Below, piece by piece: positions 1-12,154 of a stretch of 64,000 nucleotides of DNA (positions within the stretch are counted from its first letter, which is position 1; each line of letters opens with the position of its first letter). Source of the stretch: Physella acuta (lineage: Eukaryota; Mollusca; Gastropoda; Physidae). The notes beneath the pieces are model-generated. The model worked only from the letters and a program-made list of their open reading frames with translations, was not told where the DNA came from and did not search any database. The stretch spans positions 186,001 to 250,000 of the forward strand of contig NW_026732748.1 in the NCBI RefSeq assembly GCF_028476545.1, read 5' to 3'. A program made the position numbers and the translations under genes.

Positions 1-314
1 TTATTAGTAAGCACTGCAAATAGGGATTCTCACTTACAGGACAGTAGCTAGCAGCAGTGTATACATATACTACACTATATATATAAGTACTATAAGTCAC
101 TAGATTAGAGTTTCTAGTTGCCTAGCACTAGACCTACTAACAGTGGACTCAGGCACTCCTCCATTTTTAGACTCAGTTGACAGTTGTTTTGTTCAGTGTG
201 TGAGTGAGTTCAAGAGTTGCATTGCTTAATTTATTAATTATTTAATTTAATAAAATTTGTGTGGCTATGCCTTGCCCCTTGAAAATTGGTCCAGATTCTA
301 GTAGATCTATGTTT
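1..314 (-). promoter_or_regulatory. 5' flank of an array unit whose gene lies left of the window
   Basis: This stretch is nearly identical to 10312-10622, 17757-18079, 41351-41665 and 53494-53808, which all lie upstream of zinc-finger genes B, C, E and F. A further gene copy should therefore sit just outside the left edge. On the minus strand it holds a TATATATA run and a strong splice-donor-like CCT/GTAAGTGAG (GT at 36-37), which could end a short noncoding first exon. The exon call is inference. Confidence 0.5.
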
Positions 315-830
315 GGTAATCTATCACTTAGGTACGTAAAATCAGCCGAGGCTAGTGTGAAAAAAGGGTGACTCATCAAATTATTGTAATTATTTCACAT
401 TTTTAGAAAGATTTATGTAGTAGTAGATCTAGTCTAGTAGTAAAAATTACAGAAATGTTTCAACCCTTCATTCATGTACCTGTTTATAAACACTTGTATT
501 AAAACTTTTCAGTAATACATAAAGATTAGCGATGTTTTCATTAGATGCAACTTGGCAACCAAGCTCATTTACTTTAGAACTTTAGAAGCCATCTTGTTTT
601 AAGTTTTTTTGTAACATTTTATGATTTTAGCTAGAAATTCAGGGGAAACCACTCTTATTTGCAGAAGGCTGTAAGTCAATTTCTAGCCTTTATTGATATT
701 TTTTTTTTTTTTAGACATTGCCTTTGGTTTATTATTCAATTATCTATTATATTTGACACAAAAATATATAATATACTTGTATTAAAGCCATAATTCATAA
801 TAACATAATTAATAATATTATTATTACAAA
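315..830. mobile_element. Merlin-like MITE, right end deleted
   Basis: It begins with the terminal repeat GGTAATCTATCACTTAGG, preceded by CTATGTTT, the target octamer seen at the complete copies. The right terminus present at 11190-11224 is missing here. The copy at 18080-18600 shares this shortened right side, so the two units share a history. Confidence 0.65.
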
Positions 831-1743
831 ATGATCTAGAAAAAAAAATCACAAACCCTTGATTTAGAATGTGAAGTGTTGCTCGTTTGTCCGACACGTG
901 AGAAATGTCACATGTGTTTACAAAAATAAGATCAACCAAAATCAATCTAGCTGGGGCTTTGTATCTCTACTCAATTATTTTAACTATATAATATAGACGT
1001 TAAGACACGATTTTTTAAGAAAAATTCAACTGCAATTTTAAGGTGCGTTGTAGGCTGAGGTGAGACGTCATTTTGGGGGTGGGGGTCTGGCTTTTTGTGA
1101 CAATGTGTGACGGAGGGGAGTGACGGAGGGGAGGTAAAATAACGTCAAAAAAAAGCGTAACGTCATTTATGGATGCCCCCTAACATAGGCCGCTGTCTAC
1201 GTTTTGTCTTCTTTGACATACTACTTTCAGAAAATACATTGACGTCATTGATAAAATCGCTTCGCTGGTTTGATTCGATGGTTTATTTTTAGAACAGTGT
1301 TGTCTTTCCTTATTCTAGGATGAAAATCGCGATGGGTAGACGTAGATCTAGACTAAATAGGATTGCTGATTGGATGATATATTTTTTATCATACGGATAG
1401 TTTGTTGAGACAGTGTACATTACTTTAAAATACGGAGTGTATGGTCACTTTCTGAACCCCACCTCCTAGTTACAAAAATCCTCCCCCACCTCCCAGTGTG
1501 TGTGATGTCCAATATATTTATGGACGACCTCATACACGTACCTCAAACGTTTTTTTTTTAAAATATATTTTTTGTCAACAGCTCATGTTTCTAAGATTGT
1601 GAATATCAAGTTTGCTGACATACCTTTTACAGTAAAGAAGTATTAATTATTTATTTGAAATTTTAAAATATTCAAACATTAATTTCAAAAGTTATATCAG
1701 TTACATCACCAGTATAATATTAATATTAAAGCTCACTCTCTCG
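831..1743. other. duplicated intergenic spacer
   Basis: This is conserved array spacer matching 11280-12154, 18601-19497, 47160-48077 and 54480-56049. It contains G-rich GTGACGGAGGGGAGG patches and TGACGTCA-like half sites near 1067 and 1240. I see no gene in it. Confidence 0.6.
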
Positions 1744-2050
1744 CAGTGGCGTAGCTAGGGGAGGGCGGGTGGAGCGGCCATCCCTAGCGCCATCACTAAG
1801 GGGGTGCTAAAAAAGAGGTAAAAGTAAAAAAATATATTTAAAAGCTCAATTTAAGCTGAGGTAATGAATTATCACACAGAGTCAAAGAGTGGCACCAAAG
1901 CAAAAACTAGTGACTGGTAAAAAGCGCCACCAACCTTTTCAACTGGGGAAGGGCGTTTTTCCACCAACATGAATAAATATATATAAATGGGAGGTGGGCA
2001 CAAAATTGATACTTCAAGCCGGGTGCCCGATATTGGTTGCTACGCCTCTG
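1744..2050. mobile_element. hAT-like MITE
   Basis: The left end is CAGTGGCGTAGCTAGG and the right end reads CAGAGGCGTAGC on the other strand. The flanks CTCTCTCG and CTCTCTAG form an 8-bp target duplication with one mismatch. CAGNG termini and 8-bp duplications are hAT hallmarks. The copy is carried in every full unit, so it predates the duplications. Confidence 0.65.
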
Positions 2051-3234
2051 CTCTCTAGCAGTACAGACATATACAAAATATCAACTTTTCAGAAAAAAAA
2101 CAATTAAAACTATATTATGTAAAAAGTTTTAATTTTAATGACGTTTTAACAAGATTGTCAAAGGAAGTAGAAAACAAAAATTCTAGATTTAAATAAAACG
2201 ATTGCAAAAATGAAATCATTCACAACATGGATGATACTCATAATTATATACTACACACAGATCAGGCAAATTTCACTAATACTAATAGTAATCAGAAGGA
2301 ATCTTTTTTAAATGGACGTGGTGAAGAACAAAAAAAAAAATCAGATTTTTAATGGAAGTAACTTAAATATGACCAATGACCTCTCTTCTGAATGAAGTAT
2401 TTTTAAATTTTACAGGACTTTTTAAAGTAAACTTGCTAAGACACACAGAACAGTCTTTTTTTTTTTGGGAAAAAAAATGTCATTTACAGTTTTCTCTAAG
2501 GAAAATATTTTCTTTGATTTAAAACATCAGGTTTCATATTTTTAAAATGGATAAAATGCATTGTTTATCGTTTTTTTGTGTGTGTTAATTTATTTCAAGT
2601 TTAAGATCTCATAAAGAAATCAAGATTTTTGTTTACACAAAAAGAACATAAATTTGACCTCTCTCTTGAATAATTTGCTTGATAAAAGCTAACTTTATTA
2701 TGAAACACTTTATTCTCGTGTTGTCTGTATTGTTTAGGGGTTATCCATTTATGAAGTCCACACAGAGGGAGAGTCCAAAAAAATTGACTTTTGTGAACTG
2801 GGGAAGGGGGAATTGGTTGGGTCCACGCGGAAGTCCACATGTTGAACTTAATGTTGAAGAACTAACATTTTAAAACAAACATTTAACTGGTATCCTGCAT
2901 ATAAAAAGTGAAATAAAACAACATTACTTGTGTTAAATAAAGACATCTTTAGATTCTACTTTTGATATTTAAGCCTAACAACAATTATTGAAAATACTAA
3001 AGCCGTATACCAGTTTTTAGGTACACAATAGTAAATTGGTAGTAGGTTCTGCGAGATCTACTATATTTTTGTGGATGTCGGGGAGGGGGGGGGGGGGATT
3101 GGAGGTTCGTCAAAATTGGACGGAATATTTGTGGACATCATAAATAGCATTTTACACTTTACAAATATAATTTAATCATTTTATGAATGAATTTGTTTAT
3201 ACATACTTTATTATATTCATAACTGTTTAATTTG
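2051..3234. other. diverged 3' spacer of locus A
   Basis: This is a diverged version of the spacer found 3' of the other genes, for example 5222-6148. It includes poly-T and poly-A tracts and a G-rich run near 3080-3098. There is no supportable gene. Short open frames at 2601-2873 overlap on both strands and lack conservation as protein. Confidence 0.5.
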
Positions 3235-3469
3235 ATCTATCATCTGCCTGAATCAATCAATTGATGGCATTTTAGAGTCATTATTAAAGGAAACTTTCCT
3301 TGACACAAATCACACTCATGCAACCCTTGCTGTATACCTTGCTTTGTGTTGAAAAGATTACTCTTATAGCAAACTTTAAGCAGCACAAATCACTCATGCC
3401 ATGACATGAATTTTTTTATGTTTTTAGTTTTTTATTTTAAGAAAACCCTTGATGGCGCACATCACACTT
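3235..3469 (-). pseudogene. fossil zinc fingers 3' of locus A
   Basis: Read on the minus strand, short finger pieces such as CDVRHQGFS and a CHKxF-like segment remain among stops. Equivalent remnants lie 3' of every gene in the array, so they derive from an ancestor with a longer finger array. Confidence 0.5.
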
Positions 3470-4409
3470 ATATGGTACTTTTCTATAATGAATAGCTTCA
3501 AGTTGATTTTTTAATAAATCCTTGTAGCAAACTTTTATGACAAACATCACAATCATATGACTTATGTGCTGAATGAATTGCTTTATGTTGAATTAGAGTA
3601 GAACTGGTAATAAATTTTTTATGACATACATCACATTCATGTAGCCTCTCTCCTGAATGAATAGCTTTATGTTGATTAAGATGACTCTTTGAGACAAATT
3701 TTTTATGACATACATCACACTCTTGTAACTTTTCTGGTAAATGAATTATTTATGACACACATCACAGTCATGTGATTTTGCTCCTGAATGAATTGTTTTA
3801 TGTTGCTTCAGATAAGCTCTTTTAGAAAACCTTTTATGACAAACATCACACTCATGCGACTTTTCTGCTGTATGTATTGCTTTATGTTGAATTAGAGTAG
3901 AACTGGTAGTAAACTTTTTATGACACACATCACATTCATGTATCCTCTCTCCTGTATTTATAGCTTTATGTTGATTTAGATGACTCTTTGAAACAATTTT
4001 GTTACGACATATATCACACTCTTGTAATTTTTCTGGGAAATGAATTATTTGATGTTGATTTCGATTACCCTTAATGGTAAATTTTTTATGACACACAACA
4101 CACTCATGTGATTTTTGTGCTGAATGAATTGTTATATGTTTCTTTAGATAAGCTCTTTTAGAAAACATTTTATGACACATGTCACATTCATGTAGCCTCT
4201 TCTGAATGAATAGTCTCATGTTGATTTAGTTTACTTCTTGTAGCAAAATTTTTATGACACACATTACACTCATATAACCTCACATCTGTGCGTGATTCTT
4301 TACATTTTACTAGAAGAGTTTTTTATATAGGTAGCTCATGCTTGATCCCTAAAACACTTGGTTAAGCTTCTACACCAGCTTCTCTTTTTTTTCTATTCTT
4401 TAGCTCCAT
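3470..4409 (-). pseudogene. C2H2 zinc-finger locus A, decayed
   Basis: The locus starts with the family N-terminus MELKNRKKREAG at 4409. A stop follows at codon 16 (4362-4364), and about 410 bp of the acidic linker is deleted near 4330 compared with locus G. The finger part is open from 4219 to 3746 (five to six fingers, C-x2-C-x12-H-x3-H) and continues in another frame to about 3490. It shares finger order and the FSKRAYLKKH finger with locus G, so A and G descend from one gene type. It cannot make the full family protein. It might still yield a short finger peptide, but nothing in the sequence argues for that. Confidence 0.75.
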
Positions 4410-6148
4410 AACTAATAAATAAATAAATAATTTTAAAAAAAATTGAAATATTTCCAGAAATAATCAAGAAACATAAATTAAAATGTTCTTCAAAAACATG
4501 AATGCTAACTTATGGAGCTAAACATATTCTTTTCACAATATGCCAAACATAACACCTTTTTTAATTCTTCTGATTTTAGTCGCGAAAAAGCGCCCTAGCT
4601 AGGCCTCTGGTTTTTGAACTTACTATAACATAAACAGCTGTCTACGTTTTGTCTTATATGATATACTACTTTCAGAGAATAAATTGATAAAAATCGCATC
4701 GCGGGTTTGATTCGATGGTTTGTTTTTATGGACGATCTTTTACGTACCGCAAAAATTTTTCCCAATAATTATTGATTGTCAATAACTCATGGTTATAAGA
4801 TTGTGAATATCAAGTTTGCTGACATATATTTTACAGTAAAGAAGTATTAATTATTTATTTGAAATTTTAAAATATTCAAACATTATTTTTAAAAGTTATA
4901 TCAGTTACATCAACAGTATAATATTAAGGCTCACTCTCTCTCGCAGCGGCTGTCCCAAGCGCCATCACTAAGGTGGTGCCAAAAGAGGTAAAAAAAATAT
5001 TTAAAAGCTCATTTAAATTTTAAGCTTAAGTATTGAATTATTATACACAGTCAAAGTAGTAACAAAGCAAAAGCTAGTGACTGGTAAAAAAGCGCGACCA
5101 ACCTTTTCAACTGGGTAAGGACGTTTTTTCCCACTAACATGAATAAATATAATATAAATGGGAGGTGGTCACAAAATTGATACTTCATGTCGGGTGTCCG
5201 ATATGGGTCGCTACGCCTCTGCTCTCTTGCAGTACAAACACATACAAAATTACCAACTTTTCAGGAAAAAACAATTAAACTATATTATGTAAAAAGTTTT
5301 GATTTTAATGAAGTTTTAACAAGATTATCAAAGGAAGTAGAAAACAAATGGTCTAGATTTAATAATTTAAATGAATTGCAAAAATGAAATCATGCACAAC
5401 ATGGATGATATTCATAACTATACACACAGATCATGCAAAAATTTCACTAATACTAATAGTAATAAGAAGGAATCTTTTTCAAATGGACATTGTGAAGCAC
5501 AAAAAAATTCAGATTTTTTTGGACATAACTTAAGTAAACTTGCTAAGATACACACAGCAGTCTTTTTTTTTTGGGAAAAAATGTCAATTACAGTTTTCTC
5601 TAAGGAAAAGATTTCCTCTGCTTTAAAACATCAAATTTTATATTTTCAAATGGATAAAAATCATTGTTTATCTGTTTTTTTGTGTGTTTTAATTTATTTC
5701 AAGTTTAAAGTCTCATAAGAAATAAAGATTAGTGTTTACACATAAAGAAAATAAATTTGACCTCTCTTGAATAATTTGCTTGATAAAAGCTAACTTTATT
5801 ATGAACTATGTTATACTCATGTTGTCTCTATTGCTTAGGGGTGGGGTGGGGGGGGGGGGGAGAGACAAAATAATTGACTACATCCACATGTTGAACTTAA
5901 TGTTGAAGTAGTCGAAGTATGTGTCAGTTTTTAGGTATTTAAATAGTCAATTGGTAGTGACTTTTGCAAGATATACTAAATTTTTGTAGAGGTCCACAAA
6001 GGGGGGAGTCGGGGGGGGGGGGAATTTTGGTGGACATCATAAAAGGTTGACCCTTGCAGCATTTTACAGTACAGAAATATAATTTAATCTATTTATGAAT
6101 GAATTTGTTTACACATACTTTATTTGTAAATGTTTAATTTGACCTACT
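4410..6148. other. short-type spacer between A and B
   Basis: The part 4410-5221 matches 58866-59681, and its right half matches 35546-36193. It lacks the Merlin-like MITE and keeps only a hAT-like MITE remnant without its left end (about 4945-5221). The part from about 5400 to 6148 is nearly identical to 48560-49328 (3' of gene F), including two G-runs near 5841-5860 and 6011-6022. An AATAAA on the minus strand (6119-6124) followed by a TGTGT-rich stretch is a plausible poly(A) signal for B. No gene is seen. Confidence 0.6.
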
Positions 6149-6440
6149 TCTGAATCAATTAATTGATGGCATTTTAGAGTAATTATCAACAGAAACTTTC
6201 TATTACGCTCATGCAACCTCTGCCGTATAACTTGCTTTGTGTTGATAAAGATTAATCCTTGTAGCAAACTTTTAATAGCACAAATCACTCATGTGATGCC
6301 ATGGGTTTATGTCAATTTAGTTTTTATTTTAAGAAAACCCTTGATGACGCACATCACACTTATATGGTGCTTTTCCATAATAGCTTCATGTTGATTTTTG
6401 GAAAATCCTTGTAGCAAACTTTCTATGACACACATAACAC
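6149..6440 (-). pseudogene. fossil zinc fingers 3' of gene B
   Basis: Minus-strand translation just past the stop of B gives CYVCHRKFATRIFQ and then CDVRHQGFS in a shifted frame, with stops between. The shared C-terminal KVT-stop looks like the product of a one-base shift that cut an older and longer array. Confidence 0.6.
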
Positions 6441-9151
6441 TCATGTGACCTTTAGTGCTGAATGAATTGTTTTACTTTTATGTCGATTTAGGTTAACCTT
6501 GGTGGTAAACTTTTTATGACAAACATCACACTCATATAACTTTTGTGCTGAATGAATTGTTTTATGTTTATTTAGGTTAAACTTGGTGGTAAACTTTTTA
6601 TGACAAACATCACACTCATATAACTTTCGTGCTGAATGAATTGTTTTATGTCGATTTAGGTTAGCCTTGGTGGTAAACTTTTTATGACAAACATCACACT
6701 CATATAACTTTCGTGCTGAATGAATTGCTTTATGTCTAATTAGAGAAGAACGGGTATTTAACTTTTTATGGCACACATCACATTCATGCAGCCTCTTTCC
6801 TGTATGAATAGCTTTATGTTGATTTAGGTTACCCTTGGTGGTAAACTTTTTATGACAAACATCACATTCATGTAGCCTCTCTCCTGTATGAATAGCTTTA
6901 TGTTGATTTAGGTTACCCTTGGTGGTAAACTTTTTATGACAAACATCACATTCATGTAGCCTCTCTCCTGAATGAATAGCTTTATTTTGATTTAGGTTAC
7001 CCTTGGTGGTAAACTTTTTATGACAAACATCACATTCATGGAGCCCTTCTCCTGAATGAATAGCTTTATGTTGATTTAGATTCCACTTTGAAACAAATTT
7101 TTTATGACATATATCACACTCCTGTAAACTTTCAGTGGAATGAATTAATTTATGTAGCCTGAGGTAGGACTTTCTAGAAAACTTTTTACGACACACATCA
7201 CATTCATGTAAACTCTCTATTGAATGAATAGCTTCATGGTGATTTAGGTTAGTCCTTTTTGCAAATTTGTTATGACATACATCACACTCATGAGACTTTT
7301 CTGCTGAATGAATTGCTATGTGTTCCATTAGGTAAGACTTTCTAGAAAACCTTTTATGACACACATCACATTCATGAAGCTTTTCTTCTGAATGAACTGT
7401 TTTATGTAGATTTCTGTTACCCTTGGTAGTAAATGTTTTATGGCACACATCACACTCGTGTGACTTTTCTGCTGAATGAATTATTTTATGTTTAATTAGA
7501 GTAGAACTGGTAGTAAACTTTTTATGGCATGTATCACATTCATGTCCCATCTCTCCTGAATGAATTGTTTTATGTTGATTTAGATGAGTCTTTGAAGCAA
7601 ATACATCACACTCTTGTAACTTTTCTGTGGAATGAATTAATTTATGTAGCTTTAGGGAGGATTTTCTAGAAAACTTTTTATGACACACATCACATTCATG
7701 TAGCTTCTCTTCTGAATGAATAGCTTTATGGTGATTTAGGTAAGTCCAGGTTGTAAATTTTTTATGACATACATCACACTCATAAGACTTTTTGGCTGAA
7801 TGAATTGCTCTGTGTTGGTTTAGGGACGACTTTCTAGAAAACCTTTTACGACATGCATCACATTCATGCAGCTTTTCTCCTGAATGAATTGCTTTATGTT
7901 GATTTAGATTACTCTTTGAAGTAAATATTTTATGACATACATCACATTCATGTGACTTTACTGCTGAATGAATTGCTTTATGTTTAATAAGGTTGGTCCT
8001 GTTAATAAAGTTTTTATGACATATATCACATTCATGTAGCCCTTCTCCTGAATGAATAGCTTTATGTTGATTTAGATACCTCTTTGAAGCAAATTTTTTA
8101 TCACATACATCACACTTGTGTGACTTTTCCGCTGAATGAATAGATATATGTTGATTTAGATTACCACTTGTAGTAAATTTTTTATGACAGACTCCACATT
8201 CATGTAACCTTTCTCCTAAATGAATTGCTTTATGTTGTTTTAGATATGTCCTAGTAGCAAACTTTTTATTACACATATTACACTCATGTGACTTATCCAC
8301 TGAATGTGTAGCTTATGTTTATTTAGGTTACTTCTTCTAGTAAACTTTATATGACAAACATCACACTTATGCAGCCTCTGTCCTGAATGAATTGCTTTAT
8401 GTTGATTTAGTTTCTTCTTTGAACCTAACATTTTATGGTTCACATCACACTTTTGTGCTCTCACTATTTTGTGAACTTGTTGGTTGAGTTTACTATTTAA
8501 AGGAAACCTTTGATTACACAGATAACACCCACAAACCATCTCTTCTGAATGAATAGATTTATGTTGATTTCGTTTACTTCTTGTAGCAAAGTTTTTATGA
8601 CATACATTACACTTATATGACCTAGCATCTGTGTGTGATTCTTTACATTTTACTCGAAGAGTTTTAAACATTGAAGATTTTAAGTTTTTCTTCTTACACT
8701 TCTTTAATGATACAACCTGAATAGATGTTGGATTTTCATTGTTATTTATAGACATATCCTTAAGCTCTGATGAATCAGTTGATATCTCTGTCTTTATATT
8801 AGCAATATTGTCAATAAGAGTTGTCTCTAGTGATATGTTTAAACCTGCATTCAAACCAGCAGGTTTTATATCTTCAAAAACAGAAAATATATCATTATCA
8901 AGTCTATCTGGTTTGTTGTCTACATGTGTTGTAAATTCTGATAATAAATCATGATTTTTGTTTTCACATGTTGACAATACAATTGCTTTTGTATCATCAG
9001 TTTCTGTAAACTCCTCTTGTTTTATGTATTCAGATGAAATTATATTGACAATATATGGCTGGTTGTCCACATGTAGTTCTTGCTTGATCTCTAAAACACT
9101 TGGTAATACTTCTATATCAGCTTCTCTTTTTTTTCTATCCTTTAGCTCCAT
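6441..9151 (-). pseudogene. C2H2 zinc-finger gene B, one frameshift
   Basis: The gene begins MELKDRKKREADIEVLPSV at 9151. Its acidic N-terminal region (residues 1-170) has IKQE at K23 and K44 and IKTE at K120, followed by 26 fingers. One T is missing near 8313 compared with gene C, which breaks the frame inside finger 4 of an otherwise intact gene. The 5' part (N-terminus and fingers 1-10) is nearly identical to C, while fingers 11-26 and the 3' flank match F. Finger 13 lacks four residues including the second Cys, and finger 20 has Asn for the first His; F has both defects. Fingers 21 and 22 are identical. The break is so isolated that an assembly or read error should be excluded before calling it dead. 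Confidence 0.8.
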
Positions 9152-10622
9152 AACTAAATAATTACATTTTTTTTTTTAAATAATATTTCCAGAAATAATC
9201 AAGAAACATAAATAAAAATGTTATTTAAAAAACTTGAAAGCTGACTTATGCGGCTATGCATATTCTTTTCACAATAAGCCAAACATAACACCTATGTCAA
9301 ACACCATTACAATGGAGGCTTTTTGTGTCATAAATATTAAGAGTAGTCACACACTACTAGTTTTTCTGAGTGTTATAACAACTGAAGAGTTACCTATTTA
9401 TTCCACTGCCTGGCCTCTAGGTTGGTGCTGTGATCTCATCATAACACAAGTGCTTTATTCATAGTTTTCCATTAGGGTCCTATTTTGGATATAATAAAAA
9501 TGGCTAAATAATTAAAACATGATATTATTTTCTATATTCTATGCACAATTGTTTTTAATACATGATTTTCCACTCAGGTACTTTGTTTTGTTTTTAATTT
9601 AGCTATGATGGACACCTGACTTAAGGTAGGGAAAGTAAAGATGTGTAGACACAGAACAAACCAGACTATTTCTTTATTTGTTGAGCACACACTGATAGAT
9701 TCAGGTGAACTCAATTTCATCTGCATTATTAATATGTTAGGTCTGAAATCTTATTTTACTCCAAGTTTTTTATGGATGGCACTTATTGACACAGAACCAA
9801 ACAACCCCGAATTACTATTATCATATTGTTTCAAAAATAAAAATATAAAGTATGGGCATTATAACTGAGAAGTCTACATATTTTAAAAAAAAAGATGAAT
9901 TTGAGCAAAGGGTCTCTTTATTCTCTATATTTTATATGGGTTCTGAGTAAAATGAAATTAATTTTCCTTACTTTGATCCATCTATTGCATTTTTTGTGAG
10001 TCTAAACAGCAGTTAGACCTACTTTAGTTTTGCATAGCATTTTCAAAATGAGTAGACCTATCTTATATCTGAAATATGTATAGTCTTACATTTTAAGAGA
10101 AGGTTAGGCTAAAAGGCAACATATTAAACAAAATGTATTATTGAATATTAATTACTAATTAGTCATAATAATTGTATTGTAATTCAAATTTCAATTGAAA
10201 CTAGATCTATATGATGTGACTTTTATTATCTTCAGCTACCTATATTACTTATGCCATGTGTTATTAAAACATAGTGTAGTAGTGTGGTACTACTAAACTA
10301 CATAGTATGTTTATTAGTAAGCACTGCAAATAGGGATTCTCACTTACAGGATAGTAGCTAGCAGCAGTGTATACATATGCTACACTATATATATAAGTAC
10401 TATGACTAGTCACTAGACTAGAGTTTCTAGTGGCCTAGCACTAGACCTACTAGCAGTGGACTCAGGCACTCCTCCATTTTTAGACTCAGTTGACAGTTGT
10501 TTTGTTTAGTGTGTGAGTTCAAGAGTTGCATTGCTTAATTTATTAATTATTAATTTAATTTCAAAATTTGTGTGGCTATGCCTTGCCCCTTCAACTAGAT
10601 CTAGATTCTAGTAGATATGTTT
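9152..10622 (-). promoter_or_regulatory. 5' flank of gene B with possible 5'UTR intron
   Basis: On the minus strand a GTAAGTGAG donor lies at 10347 and a TTATTTAG acceptor at 9154, two bases before the ATG. Both ends are preserved in the C, E and F flanks. A TATATATA run sits about 40 bp upstream of the donor (10385-10396). A spliced leader exon of the 5'UTR is therefore plausible but unproven. The rest is array flank without a supported gene. Confidence 0.4.
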
Positions 10623-11224
10623 GGTAATCTATTATTTAGGTACGTAAAATCGGCTGAGGCCAGTAAATGAGAAAAAAGGGTGACTCATCAAATTTTTGTA
10701 ATTTTTTTCACATGTTTAGAAAGATTTATGTAGCTAGTAAAGGTTACAGAAATGTTTCAACCCTTCATTCATGTACCTGTTTATAAACAATTGTATTAAA
10801 GTTTTCTTTCAGTAATAAATAAAGATTAGCGATGTTTTCATCAGATGCAACCAAGCTCATTTACTTTAGAAGCCATCTTGTTTTAAGTTTCTTGGTAACA
10901 TTTTATGATTTTAGCTAGAAATTCAGGGGAAACCACTCTTATTTGCAGATAGCCTCTTTTTTATATAGCAAATCTTGCTCTTGTTTTAAGTCAATTTCTA
11001 GCCTTTATTGATATATTTAGACATTGCATTTGGTTTATTATTCAATTATCTATTATATTTGACACACAAATATATAATATACTTGTACTAAAGCCATAAT
11101 TCATAATATTAATAACATTAACATAATTATTAATTAATTAATAAATAATAAGTAAGTGAGCCACCTTTCTCGCTAGTCAGACTAGCCTGGGGCCGATTGT
11201 ACGTGCCTAAAACGATGGATTACC
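10623..11224. mobile_element. Merlin-like MITE, complete
   Basis: The left end is GGTAATCTATTATTTAGG and the inverted right end reads GGTAATCCATCGTTTTAGG. Left flank ATATGTTT (CTATGTTT in sister units) and right flank CAATGTTT form an 8-bp target duplication. The GGTAATC start is shared with the Merlin transposon at 27256. Confidence 0.7.
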
Positions 11225-12154
11225 CAATGTTTTAAATATACTAAAGGCCTAGATCGAGATTTAGATTAGATCTAGAAATAAAATAAAAAAATCACAAACC
11301 CTTGATTTAGAATGTGAAGTGTGAGAAATGTCACATGTGTTTACAAAAATAAGATCAACCAAAATCAACCTAGCTGGGGCTTTGTATCTCTACTCAATTA
11401 TTTTAACTAGATTATATTATATAGACTATAGACGTTTGGACACGATGTTTTAAGAAAAATTCAGCTGCAATTTTAAGGTGCGTTGTAGACTGAGGTGTGA
11501 CGTCATTTTGGAGGTGGGGGTCTGGTTTTTTGTGACAATGTGTGACGGAGGGGAGGGGAGGTAAAAAATCGTCAAAAAAAGCGTGACGTCATTTATGGAT
11601 GCCCCCTAACATAGACCGCTGTCTACGTTTTGTCTTCTCTATGACATACTACTTTCAGAAAATACATTGATAAAATAGCTTCGCTGGTTTGATTCGCTGG
11701 TTTATTTTTAGAACAGTGTTGTCTTTCCTTATTCTAGGATGAAAATCGCGATTGGTAGACGTAGAACTAAATAGGATTGCTGATTGGATCTATTTTTAAT
11801 CATACGGATAGTTTATTGAGACAGTGTACATTACTTTAAAATACGGAGTGTATGATCACTTTCTGAACCCCACCTCCTAGTTACAAAAATCCTCCCCCCA
11901 CCTCCCAGTGTGTTTGATGTCCAATATATTTATGGACGACCTCATACACGTACCTCAAACGTTTTTTTTAAAAATAGATCTATATTTTTTGTCAACAACT
12001 CATGATTCTAAGATTGTGAATATCAAGTTTGCTGACATACCTTTTACAGTAAAGAAGTATTAATTATTTATTTGGAATTTTAAAATATTCAAACATTAAT
12101 TTCAAAAGTTATATCAGTTACATCACCAGTATAATATTAAAGCTCACTCTCTCG
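11225..12154. other. duplicated intergenic spacer
   Basis: Array spacer, colinear with 54426-56049 minus its insertion. It has G-rich patches and TGACGTCA motifs (about 11499 and 11585). No gene is seen. Confidence 0.55.

Noticed and set aside
6441-8300. Regular 84-bp repeats resembling a CRISPR-like array
   Set aside because: The period is that of one zinc finger plus linker and the repeats are coding. There are no distinct spacers.
9641-9868. A 74-75 residue open frame starting MCRH, repeated at 17087, 40694 and 52838
   Set aside because: It is kept open in four unit copies, but nearly all differences between copies change amino acids and one is a codon indel. The frame looks like duplicated flank, not a gene under selection.
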